Shown here: piece after piece, positions 1-5,892 of the stretch
Layout: each line of letters begins with the position of its first letter
Position numbering within the stretch: position 1 is the stretch's first letter
Assembly: GCA_900542385.1 (NCBI GenBank)
Contig: UQNP01000100.1
Location: 1-6,858 of the forward strand
DNA from: an uncultured Eubacterium sp.
GTDB taxonomy: Bacteria > Bacillota > Clostridia > Peptostreptococcales > Anaerovoracaceae
Length of the DNA stretch: 6,858 nucleotides
Direction of reading: 5' to 3'
Position numbers and translations under genes: made by a program
The notes under the pieces: generated by a model
Seen by the model: only the letters and a program-made list of their open reading frames with translations
What the model was told of the DNA's origin: nothing
Database searches by the model: none

Positions 1-1407
1 GATGCAGAGAACAGAGCAGAGACCATAAAGAAAGAAATGGTGCTTGAGGCAAAGGAAGAAGCTCACAGACAGAGGAGCGATGCGGAAAAGGAAATAAGAG
101 AAAGAAGAAACGAGATACAGAAATCGGAGAGAAGACTCATACAGAAAGAAGAGTCCATAGACAGAAAACTTGAAAATATTGAAAAGAAAGAAGAAAGCAT
201 AATAAATAAAGAAAAGAGCATCACGAACAAACAGCAGGAGATGGATAATCTTCTGAAAAAACAGCTTGAAGAACTTGAAAAGATATCAGGGTATTCCACT
301 GATCAGGCGAAAGAAATAATATTGCAGAAGGTGGAGAAAGAAGCGAGAAGCGATGCGGCTGTACTTTATAAAGATATAGAAAGCAAGGCGAAGGAAGAAG
401 CAGATAAAAAAGCTAAAGAAATAATTTCAGGCGCAATACAGAGATGCGCTGCGGATCATGTGGCTGAATCCACAGTTTCGGTGGTGCCTCTTCCTAACGA
501 TGAGATGAAAGGCAGGATAATAGGAAGAGAAGGCAGGAATATAAGAGCGATAGAAACTTTGACAGGCATAGATCTGATCATTGACGATACGCCGGAAGCT
601 GTAATACTTTCAGGATTCGACCCGGTGAGAAGAGAAATAGCGAGACTTTCTCTGGAGAAGCTCATCGTGGACGGCAGGATACATCCTGCAAGGATCGAAG
701 AGATGGTAGAGAAATCCGAGAGAGAAGTCAATGCCATAATCAAAGAGGAAGGTGAACAGGCGACATTTGAAGTAGGTATCCATAACCTGCATCCGGAACT
801 TGTAAAGCTTCTTGGAAGATTGAAATACAGGACATCTTACGGACAGAACGTACTCAAACATTCCATTGAAGTAGCACACCTTTCGGGACTTATGGCGGGA
901 GAACTCGGGCTTGACATCACTCTGGCAAAGAGAGCCGGACTGCTTCATGACATAGGAAAGGCTCTCGACCATGAAAGAGAAGGCACACATGTTGATATAG
1001 GTATAGAGGTCCTCAGAAAGTACAAGGAATCTGAAGCTGTGATAAACGGTATGGCGGCTCATCACGGCGATTATGAGCCGAAATCCGTTGAGGCTGTGCT
1101 CATAGCTGCTGCGGACGCTCTTTCGGCAGCAAGACCGGGTGCAAGACGGGAAACTCTCGAATCTTATATCAAGAGATTGCAGAAACTTGAAGAGATAGCA
1201 AATACAACAGAGGGCGTGGACAAGTCGTATGCGATACAGGCAGGCCGTGAGATAAGAGTTGTGGCTAAGCCGGACGAAGTAGGCGATGATTCCATAGCGC
1301 TCCTGGCTCGAGATATTTCCAAGAAGATCGAATCAGAGCTTGAATATCCGGGACAGATCAAGGTAAATGTCATAAGGGAAACCCGAGCTATCGACTACGC
1401 AAAATAA
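1..1407 (+). CDS. rny: Ribonuclease Y, 5'-truncated by window edge
   Basis: RNase Y is the membrane-anchored endoribonuclease that starts bulk mRNA decay and processing in many Firmicutes. The reading frame is open from base 1, so the gene begins off the left edge; 468 residues are visible. In order they are a very Lys/Glu-rich coiled coil (visible residues 1 to about 145), a KH RNA-binding domain with the [10 protein letters not shown] loop (bases 511-540), and an HD phosphohydrolase domain. The HD metal-binding pair is in LLHDIGKA, with His at 946-948 and Asp at 949-951. The C-terminal part ends DYAK. Assuming the usual length of about 520 residues, roughly 50 residues are missing, including the N-terminal membrane helix. 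The ATG at 37 lies inside the coiled coil and is not the real start. A terminator follows directly. Identification is secure; the truncation is only a window effect. Confidence 0.97.
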   Translation, partial: DAENRAETIKKEMVLEAKEEAHRQRSDAEKEIRERRNEIQKSERRLIQKEESIDRKLENIEKKEESIINKEKSITNKQQEMDNLLKKQLEELEKISGYSTDQAKEIILQKVEKEARSDAAVLYKDIESKAKEEADKKAKEIISGAIQRCAADHVAESTVSVVPLPNDEMKGRIIGREGRNIRAIETLTGIDLIIDDTPEAVILSGFDPVRREIARLSLEKLIVDGRIHPARIEEMVEKSEREVNAIIKEEGEQATFEVGIHNLHPELVKLLGRLKYRTSYGQNVLKHSIEVAHLSGLMAGELGLDITLAKRAGLLHDIGKALDHEREGTHVDIGIEVLRKYKESEAVINGMAAHHGDYEPKSVEAVLIAAADALSAARPGARRETLESYIKRLQKLEEIANTTEGVDKSYAIQAGREIRVVAKPDEVGDDSIALLARDISKKIESELEYPGQIKVNVIRETRAIDYAK

Positions 1408-1430
1408 AGACAATAGATGTTGCATATCAG

Positions 1431-1458
1431 AAAGGCGGATTTTTAAATCCGCCTTTTT
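1431..1458 (+). terminator. Intrinsic terminator after rny
   Basis: Bases 1431-1439 (AAAGGCGGA) pair perfectly with 1448-1456 (TCCGCCTTT). The stem can extend by A-T pairs into the short T/A-rich loop and ends in a T run. It starts 23 bases after the rny stop, so it should end the rny transcript. It also lies only 20 bases before the start codon of the next gene, leaving that gene no room for a normal promoter downstream of the hairpin. Confidence 0.88.
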
Positions 1459-1477
1459 CAGGCAAGGGGGAATTCAG

Positions 1478-2647
1478 ATGATATATTTGGATAACAGCGC
1501 AACAACAAAACAATATCCTGAGGTTACCAGGCTTATGATAGATTACATGGATGAAAGCTTTGGCAATCCATCATCGCTGTATCAGCTGGGAGTGGACAGT
1601 GAAAAAGCAATCAAGACGGCTCGCAGACAGGTGGAAAAGGCTATGGGAGTTGGAGCTGAAGGCGGAAGGCTGTATTTCACATCCGGAGGCACTGAAGCTG
1701 ATAATATGGCTGTTTTCGGCGCTGTCAGAGCAATGAAAAGATATGGCAGCAAGGTGGTTACAACGAAAGTGGAGCATCCTGCTGTGCTTGAATGCTGCAG
1801 GAGGCTGGAATCCGAAGGATTTGAAGTTGTATATGTAGGCGTAGATGAAAAATGTCGTCTTGACGAAGAGCAGCTGGCAGACAGTATAGATGAAAAGACG
1901 ATCCTTGTTACCATCATGCATGTAAATAATGAAGTCGGCACAGTGATGCCTGCGGGACGTATCAAGCAGATAATGAAAGAAAAAAAATCTCCGGGATTGT
2001 TTCACTGCGATGCTGTTCAGAGCTTTGGGAAAATATCGCTGCCCAAAGATGCGGATATGATCTCGGTAAGCTCGCATAAGATACATGGACCGAAGGGAGC
2101 AGGCGCTCTTTATGTTAAAAAAGATGTCAATATACCGGCTTTTATAGAGGGTGGCGGTCAGGAGAGAGGTATGCGGTCGGGAACGGAGAATGTACCGGCT
2201 ATAGCGGGCTTTGGACTGGCTGCGGAAATGTCATGTGAAAATATCGGGACGGATTTAGACCGCATGGAACGTATACGGGATCGCTTGCTCAACGGATTTA
2301 AAAACAATATCGATGATATAATCATAAACAGCCCTGAGGAGACCGGAGAAAAACCGGGGAGCTGCTGCGGATCTGTTTTAAATGTTTCGTTCCTTGGTAC
2401 GCGAGGAGAGGTGCTGTTGCATACTCTTGAACAGGATGGTATATTCGTTTCGACGGGATCTGCGTGCTCTTCAAATAAGAAAGGGCAGAGTCATGTGCTG
2501 AAGGCAATGGGACTTAAGGATAAAGAGATAGAAGGGACGCTGAGATTCAGCATAGGCCGTTTCAATTCGGAGGAAGAAGCGGATACAGTTATAGAAAAAG
2601 TGTGCGGTGCAGTTAAAAGATTCAGGAAGCTTGGAAGCTTCAGATAA
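1478..2647 (+). CDS. nifS: Cysteine desulfurase (NifS/IscS class, likely ThiI partner)
   Basis: This PLP-dependent class V aminotransferase-fold enzyme converts cysteine to alanine and carries the released sulfur as a persulfide. The protein has 389 residues, normal for the family. Visible hallmarks are the N-terminal YLDNSATT, the cofactor-binding SGGTEADN (69-76), His100 stacking on PLP, the HCDAVQ block with Asp178 and Gln181, the Schiff-base lysine Lys201 in SSHKIHGPKGAG, and RSGTEN (233-238). The catalytic Cys330 is in STGSACSSNKKGQSH, the extended mobile loop of group I desulfurases. ATG at 1478 has a GGGGG ribosome site 7 bases upstream. thiI starts 60 bases downstream with no clear terminator between, so the two are probably co-transcribed. 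By analogy with B. subtilis NifZ-ThiI, I infer that it feeds sulfur to ThiI; nifZ would be an equally fair symbol. A general Fe-S cluster role cannot be excluded, although no iscU-like scaffold gene is in view. Confidence 0.93.
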   Translation: MIYLDNSATTKQYPEVTRLMIDYMDESFGNPSSLYQLGVDSEKAIKTARRQVEKAMGVGAEGGRLYFTSGGTEADNMAVFGAVRAMKRYGSKVVTTKVEHPAVLECCRRLESEGFEVVYVGVDEKCRLDEEQLADSIDEKTILVTIMHVNNEVGTVMPAGRIKQIMKEKKSPGLFHCDAVQSFGKISLPKDADMISVSSHKIHGPKGAGALYVKKDVNIPAFIEGGGQERGMRSGTENVPAIAGFGLAAEMSCENIGTDLDRMERIRDRLLNGFKNNIDDIIINSPEETGEKPGSCCGSVLNVSFLGTRGEVLLHTLEQDGIFVSTGSACSSNKKGQSHVLKAMGLKDKEIEGTLRFSIGRFNSEEEADTVIEKVCGAVKRFRKLGSFR

Positions 2648-2707
2648 AATAAACAGCTGCTGTGAACGCTGAAAGATATATTTAAGATAAGTAACCGGGA
2701 GAAAAAA

Positions 2708-3907
2708 GTGGATAAGGAAATGAAGAATAATGAAAATATTTTTATCGTAAGATGCGGTGAAGTTGCTTTAAAAGGGATGAATAAACCGTATTTTGAAAGG
2801 ATGCTCGTTGAAAGGATAAAAAAACTTCTGAAGAAATTTGACGGAGTGAGTGTAAAGCGTCAGGAGGGCCTTATTTTTGTAAGAGCAGATGTGATAAACG
2901 ATAAAAGAGAAGTTATAAAGGAAATATCTAAGGTATTCGGAGTAGCTTCTATCAGTCCCGCTGTGGAATGTGAAAGTACTATGGAAGCAATAGGCGCTGC
3001 CGCAGTGGAGTATATGCTTGAGGCTATAGAAGAGAGACATATAAAAACTTTTAAAGTTGAAGCAAAGAGGGCAGATAAAAATTTCCCTGTGAAATCTCCT
3101 GATATAAGCAGGCAGATAGGCGCTGCCGTACTTAAGGGATGCAAAGTGCTGAAAGTAGATGTGCACAATCCGGACTGCCTGCTTTTTGTTGATGTAAGAC
3201 ACGATAAATCATATATTTATCAGGACAAAATAGCAGGATTTGGAGGACTTCCGCTCGGAACTAACGGAAAAGGACTTTCCCTGCTCTCCGGAGGCATAGA
3301 TTCGCCTGTAGCGACGTGGATGATGGCCAAGAGAGGTATGATGATAGAAGCAGTTCATTTTCATTCATTTCCTTATACCAGCCAGCGAGCCCAGGAAAAG
3401 GTGGAAGAGCTGGCAGGGATGATAGCAGTTTACTGCGGTAAATTCAGATTACACGTTGTGAATCTCCTTCCTATACAGGAGCAGATAGTGCAGAATTGCC
3501 CTGAGGAGGAAACTACGATTCTTGTGAGAAGATTTATGATGAGGATAGCTCAGAAGATCGCGGAAAACAACGGATGCGGTATGTTGATAACAGGGGAAAA
3601 TCTGGGACAGGTAGCAAGTCAGACTGCGGAATCTCTGGTAGTTACTGATGCAGCGGTATCCATGCCTGTAATGAGACCGCTCATAGCTATGGACAAGGTG
3701 GATATAATGGACAAGGCGCAGGAGATAGGTACATATGAAACGTCTATACAGCCTTACGAAGACTGCTGTACCGTATTCCTGCCGAAGCACCCTGTAACAA
3801 AACCAAAACTTGACAGGATAAAAAGTTCTGAGAGCAGGCTTGACTGTGATGCGCTGATAGCTGCTGCGGTGGAGGCTGAAGAAATAATCGACATATATCC
3901 TGCTTAA
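2708..3907 (+). CDS. thiI: tRNA 4-thiouridine synthetase ThiI (no rhodanese domain)
   Basis: ThiI adenylates U8 of tRNA and replaces its oxygen with sulfur; in some bacteria it also supplies sulfur for the thiamine thiazole. The 399 residues comprise an N-terminal ferredoxin-like region with GEVALKGMNKPYFE (17-30), a THUMP RNA-binding domain (about 60-170), and an ATP pyrophosphatase domain with the PP-loop LSGGIDSP (193-200). The C-terminal block is YEDCCTVFLPKHP (350-362), whose Cys353 likely corresponds to the conserved core cysteine (Cys344 of E. coli ThiI). The protein stops about 80 residues before E. coli ThiI would, so the rhodanese domain with its persulfide cysteine is absent, as in Bacillus. 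Sulfur must then come directly from a desulfurase, probably the gene just upstream. I chose GTG at 2708 because GGGAG (2697-2701) is correctly spaced from it; the in-frame ATG at 2720 has only a badly spaced AAGG. Confidence 0.95.
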   Translation: MDKEMKNNENIFIVRCGEVALKGMNKPYFERMLVERIKKLLKKFDGVSVKRQEGLIFVRADVINDKREVIKEISKVFGVASISPAVECESTMEAIGAAAVEYMLEAIEERHIKTFKVEAKRADKNFPVKSPDISRQIGAAVLKGCKVLKVDVHNPDCLLFVDVRHDKSYIYQDKIAGFGGLPLGTNGKGLSLLSGGIDSPVATWMMAKRGMMIEAVHFHSFPYTSQRAQEKVEELAGMIAVYCGKFRLHVVNLLPIQEQIVQNCPEEETTILVRRFMMRIAQKIAENNGCGMLITGENLGQVASQTAESLVVTDAAVSMPVMRPLIAMDKVDIMDKAQEIGTYETSIQPYEDCCTVFLPKHPVTKPKLDRIKSSESRLDCDALIAAAVEAEEIIDIYPA

Positions 3908-3926
3908 AGTATAAAAATAGAAGAAT

Positions 3927-3935
3927 TTCGACATT
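3927..3935 (-). promoter_or_regulatory. Spo0A box upstream of the spoIIA operon
   Basis: TTCGACATT here reads AATGTCGAA on the minus strand. It matches the 0A box consensus TTTGTCGAA at 7 of 9 positions, including the whole TGTCGAA core. It lies 20 bases after the thiI stop and just upstream of the -35 of the candidate spoIIA promoter, roughly -44 to -52 from the predicted start. That is where phosphorylated Spo0A would touch RNA polymerase. Direct control of spoIIA by Spo0A is established in Bacillus and clostridia. Only one clear box is seen. Confidence 0.65.
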
Positions 3936-3939
3936 TTCT

Positions 3940-4003
3940 CTTAAGGACAACCCCCGATAAGGAGACTATAATTATATTAGTCTTTGAAAAGGGGGTTTTT
4001 AAG
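3940..4003 (+). terminator. Long hairpin: thiI terminator and spoIIAA SD-sequestering structure
   Basis: Several nested arms pair exactly. AACCCCC (3949-3955) pairs with GGGGGTT (3991-3997) and AGACTA (3963-3968) with TAGTCT (3978-3983). CTTAA (3940-3944) pairs with TTAAG (3999-4003), and two 7-base internal loops lie between the main stems. The GGGGG arm is followed by a T run (3996-4000), as in an intrinsic terminator. It is also the Shine-Dalgarno of spoIIAA, and the outer pairs reach the G of its GTG start. RNA coming from thiI could form the whole structure. RNA from the internal promoter, starting near 3979, lacks the left arms. The pairing is seen directly; termination and sequestration are inferred. 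Confidence 0.6.
3944..3972 (+). promoter_or_regulatory. spoIIA operon promoter (sigma-H and/or sigma-A type)
   Basis: Two overlapping readings fit. For sigma-A, AGGACA at 3944-3949 (4 of 6 to TTGACA) is followed after 17 bases by a perfect TATAAT at 3967-3972. For sigma-H, the factor used at spoIIA in B. subtilis, AGGA at 3944-3947 and GACTAT at 3964-3969 resemble AGGA and GAATWW at suitable spacing. Both predict a start near 3976-3980 and a leader of about 25 bases. The adjacent Spo0A box supports a sporulation promoter. Which sigma factor is used cannot be decided by eye. Confidence 0.6.
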
Positions 4004-4368
4004 TGGAAGCGATTTTCAGGATATATGAAGATATTTTGGTTGTAAAAGTGATAGGAGATGTGGATCATCACACGGCGTCAAGGCTCAGGGAAGGTATCGA
4101 TGAATCAATGAAAAGATCGGGATGTATAGATTTAGTCATGGATTTTTCAAATGTCGAAATGATGGACAGCTCAGGTATCGGTGTCGTTCTTGGGAGGTAT
4201 AAAAAAATGTCCGGGAATAAGGGCAGGATGTGTATATCGGGATGCAGTGCTCTTGCGGAAAAAGTATTGGAAATGGCGGGAGTTTTTTCACTCGTGAAAA
4301 AATGTGAGGATGAAAAGAGTGCAATAGATTTTTTGAAAGGACAAGAGCAGATTTGCATGGAGGTTTGA
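4003..4368 (+). CDS. spoIIAA: Anti-sigma F factor antagonist SpoIIAA
   Basis: This STAS-domain protein displaces SigF from SpoIIAB when unphosphorylated, switching on forespore transcription after asymmetric division. It has 121 residues (B. subtilis 117). The family blocks are GDVDHHTA (18-25) and MMDSSGIGVVLGRYK (53-67). Ser56 in DSSG corresponds to the serine phosphorylated by SpoIIAB and dephosphorylated by SpoIIE (Ser58 in B. subtilis). A conserved C-terminal helix includes VLEMAGVFSLV. The start is GTG at 4003, with AAAAGGGGG ending 7 bases upstream; that ribosome site forms part of a hairpin with upstream sequence. The spoIIAB start lies 3 bases after the stop. First gene of the sporulation operon, with a Spo0A box upstream. 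Identification is secure because of the flanking spoIIAB and sigF. Confidence 0.97.
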   Translation: MEAIFRIYEDILVVKVIGDVDHHTASRLREGIDESMKRSGCIDLVMDFSNVEMMDSSGIGVVLGRYKKMSGNKGRMCISGCSALAEKVLEMAGVFSLVKKCEDEKSAIDFLKGQEQICMEV

Positions 4369-4371
4369 AAT

Positions 4372-4827
4372 ATGAGAAATGTTATGAAAACGGAATTCAG
4401 CGCTGCTGCCGAAAATGAAGCTTTTGCAAGGGCTGTTGCAGCGGCGTTCGTAATGCCCCTCGATCCTACAGTTGAGGAACTTACGGAAATAAAAACTGCT
4501 GTTTCAGAAGCTGTGAGCAACAGTATAATTCATGGATACGGCTGCAATGATAAAAAAGATGCAGATGAGGAACACTTTGTAAGGATGGAATGTGAGATCT
4601 TTGAAAGAGGGAAAGTAATCATAAAGATAGAGGACGACGGAAAGGGAATAGAGGATGTTGAAAAGGCAATGGAGCCTCTGTTCACAACAGGTGACAGTGA
4701 AGAGAGGAGCGGTATGGGATTCACCGTTATGGAAAGCTTCATGGATAAACTCAGTGTAAAGTCGGAAATGGGAAAAGGGACTGCCGTTACGATGATAAAA
4801 TATCTGGATTCACCGGGCGAGCTGTAG
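4372..4827 (+). CDS. spoIIAB: Anti-sigma F factor / serine kinase SpoIIAB
   Basis: SpoIIAB, a GHKL-fold ATPase, binds SigF as a dimer to keep it inactive and phosphorylates SpoIIAA on serine. It has 151 residues (B. subtilis 146). The N-box is in EIKTAVSEAVSNSIIHGY, with Glu46 as likely catalytic base and Asn50 binding magnesium. The G1 box DDGKGI starts at Asp88. The ATP lid follows, with LFTTGDSEERSGMGF and the G2 GMGF at 114-117. Arg20 in FAR matches the arginine that contacts both SigF and SpoIIAA in Bacillus-type SpoIIAB. All kinase residues I can check are present, so it should be active. ATG at 4372 has a GGAGG site (4359-4363) inside the end of spoIIAA, 8 bases upstream. sigF begins 4 bases after its stop, which should help balance the two products. 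Confidence 0.97.
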   Translation: MRNVMKTEFSAAAENEAFARAVAAAFVMPLDPTVEELTEIKTAVSEAVSNSIIHGYGCNDKKDADEEHFVRMECEIFERGKVIIKIEDDGKGIEDVEKAMEPLFTTGDSEERSGMGFTVMESFMDKLSVKSEMGKGTAVTMIKYLDSPGEL

Positions 4828-4831
4828 ACAG

Positions 4832-5566
4832 GTGAGCTGCAGGTATGAATATGTTGCCAAGGAAGATACATACAGTCTTATCAAAAAAGCGCAGTCAGGG
4901 GATGACAGGGCGAGGGAAACAGTGGTCAATCAAAACATAGGACTGGTAAAAAACCTGGCAATGAAATACGCATCAGGTTACTATGAGCCGGAGGACCTGA
5001 TGCAGGTGGGATTTATGGGACTTGTCAAAGCGATAGACAGGTTCGATACCGGATTTGATGTAATGTTTTCAACGTATGCAGTCCCGATGATATTAGGTGA
5101 GATAAAAAGGTTTATAAGGGATGACGGGCGGATAAAAGTAAGCCGTCAGCTTAAAACCGAGATGAAAAATCTTAAAGCCATACAGCAGGAATATTACAAC
5201 AAGTACGGAAAGAGTCCGAGGATAAGTTATCTTGCGGAAAAGATGGAGATATCGTCTGAAAGAGTTATGGAGATACTTGAAGCGATAGATTCGCTGTCCA
5301 GTATGGAGAGCTTCGATAATGAAGCGGCTCCCGAGGCGATAAAGTCCGGCGATTATGTATATGAAGAGGAGCAGAACGTAGATATCATAGATCTTAAAGA
5401 AGCTATAAAAAGCCTGGAAGAAAGGGAAAGACAAGTCATAATGCTAAGATATTTCAAAGATATGACACAGCAGCAGATCGCCAAGATACTTGGAATATCC
5501 CAGGTGCAGGTCTCCAGGATAGAGAAGAAAGTACTGGAAAATATGAGAGAGAAGATGGCAAAATAA
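4832..5566 (+). CDS. sigF: RNA polymerase forespore sigma factor SigF
   Basis: SigF is the first forespore-specific sigma factor, held by SpoIIAB until septation is complete. The 244 residues include region 2 (about 34-102) with EPEDLMQVGFMGLVKAI and the highly conserved FSTYAVPMILGEIKRFIRDD. Region 3 spans about 107-165. Region 4 (about 188-240) has the helix-turn-helix MTQQQIAKILGISQVQVSRI. It lacks region 1.1, as sporulation sigma factors do. The start is GTG at 4832, the only usual start codon between the in-frame TAA at 4796 and the conserved sequence. Its ribosome site is poor (GGCGAG at 4816-4821), suggesting translation coupled to spoIIAB four bases upstream. SigG is the nearest alternative by sequence, but the spoIIAA-spoIIAB context fixes it as SigF. 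No clear terminator follows. Confidence 0.96.
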   Translation: MSCRYEYVAKEDTYSLIKKAQSGDDRARETVVNQNIGLVKNLAMKYASGYYEPEDLMQVGFMGLVKAIDRFDTGFDVMFSTYAVPMILGEIKRFIRDDGRIKVSRQLKTEMKNLKAIQQEYYNKYGKSPRISYLAEKMEISSERVMEILEAIDSLSSMESFDNEAAPEAIKSGDYVYEEEQNVDIIDLKEAIKSLEERERQVIMLRYFKDMTQQQIAKILGISQVQVSRIEKKVLENMREKMAK

Positions 5567-5584
5567 GCAGAAACTCTTTTTTCT

Positions 5585-5614
5585 TTGACATAACACTGTC
5601 AATTGGTGTATAAT
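5585..5614 (+). promoter_or_regulatory. Vegetative sigma-A promoter of the tRNA gene
   Basis: A perfect TTGACA (5585-5590) and a perfect TATAAT (5609-5614) are separated by 18 bases. The predicted start is near 5621, about 14 bases before the mature tRNA 5' end. It lies 19 bases beyond the sigF stop, so the tRNA has its own strong constitutive promoter, independent of the sporulation operon. Confidence 0.9.
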
Positions 5615-5634
5615 GTGTAGCGACGACTTGTCGA

Positions 5635-5711
5635 GCGCCATTAGCTCAATTGGATAGAGTGCCTGACTACGAATCAGTAGGTTGGGGGTTCGAGTCCCTC
5701 ATGGCGCGCCA
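5635..5711 (+). tRNA. tRNA-Arg (anticodon ACG)
   Basis: A complete cloverleaf of 77 bases includes an encoded CCA end (5709-5711). The acceptor GCGCCAT pairs with ATGGCGC (5701-5707). The D arm is GCTC/GAGT, the anticodon loop CTACGAA has anticodon ACG at 5669-5671, and the T arm GGGGG/CCCTC encloses TTCGAGT. A34 would be edited to inosine by TadA so the tRNA reads CGU, CGC and CGA. The first anticodon-stem pair (27-43) is a C-U mismatch; the other four pairs are sound. T8 (5642) is present, so this tRNA could itself be a substrate for the ThiI encoded nearby. Confidence 0.96.
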
Positions 5712-5719
5712 GTCTCAGT

Positions 5720-5759
5720 AAAAAACCCTTTGAAATTTCAATGTTTCAGAGGGTTTTTT
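5720..5759 (+). terminator. Strong intrinsic terminator after tRNA-Arg, probably bidirectional
   Basis: Bases 5720-5735 (six A, then CCCTTTGAAA) pair with 5744-5759 (TTTCAGAGGG, then six T) over 16 positions with one G-T wobble, around an 8-base loop. The T run on one strand and the A run on the other let it work both ways. It would end the tRNA transcript and anything reading through from sigF, as well as the convergent lipoprotein transcript, for which no other terminator is evident. Confidence 0.9.
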
Positions 5760-5892
5760 ATGTGTTTTTATATTACTCTATTTCCTCCCGTTTCCCCACA
5801 TTTTTTCGTAGACTTTTGCTCAAAAGTTGTAAAATTTTTTATTTGTAACTGGGGGGAGTTTATTTCGTGCATATGTGTTGTTGAGTTCATTG

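Noticed and set aside
610..1065. 151-codon minus-strand frame within rny
   Set aside because: It is an antisense shadow of the KH/HD region with no recognisable domain.
1571..2086. 171-codon minus-strand frame within nifS
   Set aside because: It lies wholly antisense to a secure gene, is rich in His, Ser and Phe as antisense frames are, and shows no recognisable domain.
2648..2707. Promoter or terminator between nifS and thiI
   Set aside because: Only a 4-base inverted match (CAGC/GCTG) and AT-rich stretches are present, with no convincing -35/-10 pair or stem with a T run. Co-transcription is simpler.
3449..3934. 161-codon minus-strand frame within thiI
   Set aside because: It is antisense to thiI and would start inside the Spo0A box and promoter region. 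Its composition (Tyr, Arg, His, Ser) is that of a shadow frame.
3959..3964. AAGGAG in the thiI-spoIIAA gap as a ribosome site for a leader peptide
   Set aside because: No ATG, GTG or TTG follows at a usable distance, and it probably lies upstream of the transcription start. It is better explained as promoter and hairpin sequence.
5701..5711. tRNA 3' end as an integration (attachment) site
   Set aside because: tRNA 3' ends are frequent targets, but no second copy of this segment and no integrase gene are visible in the window.
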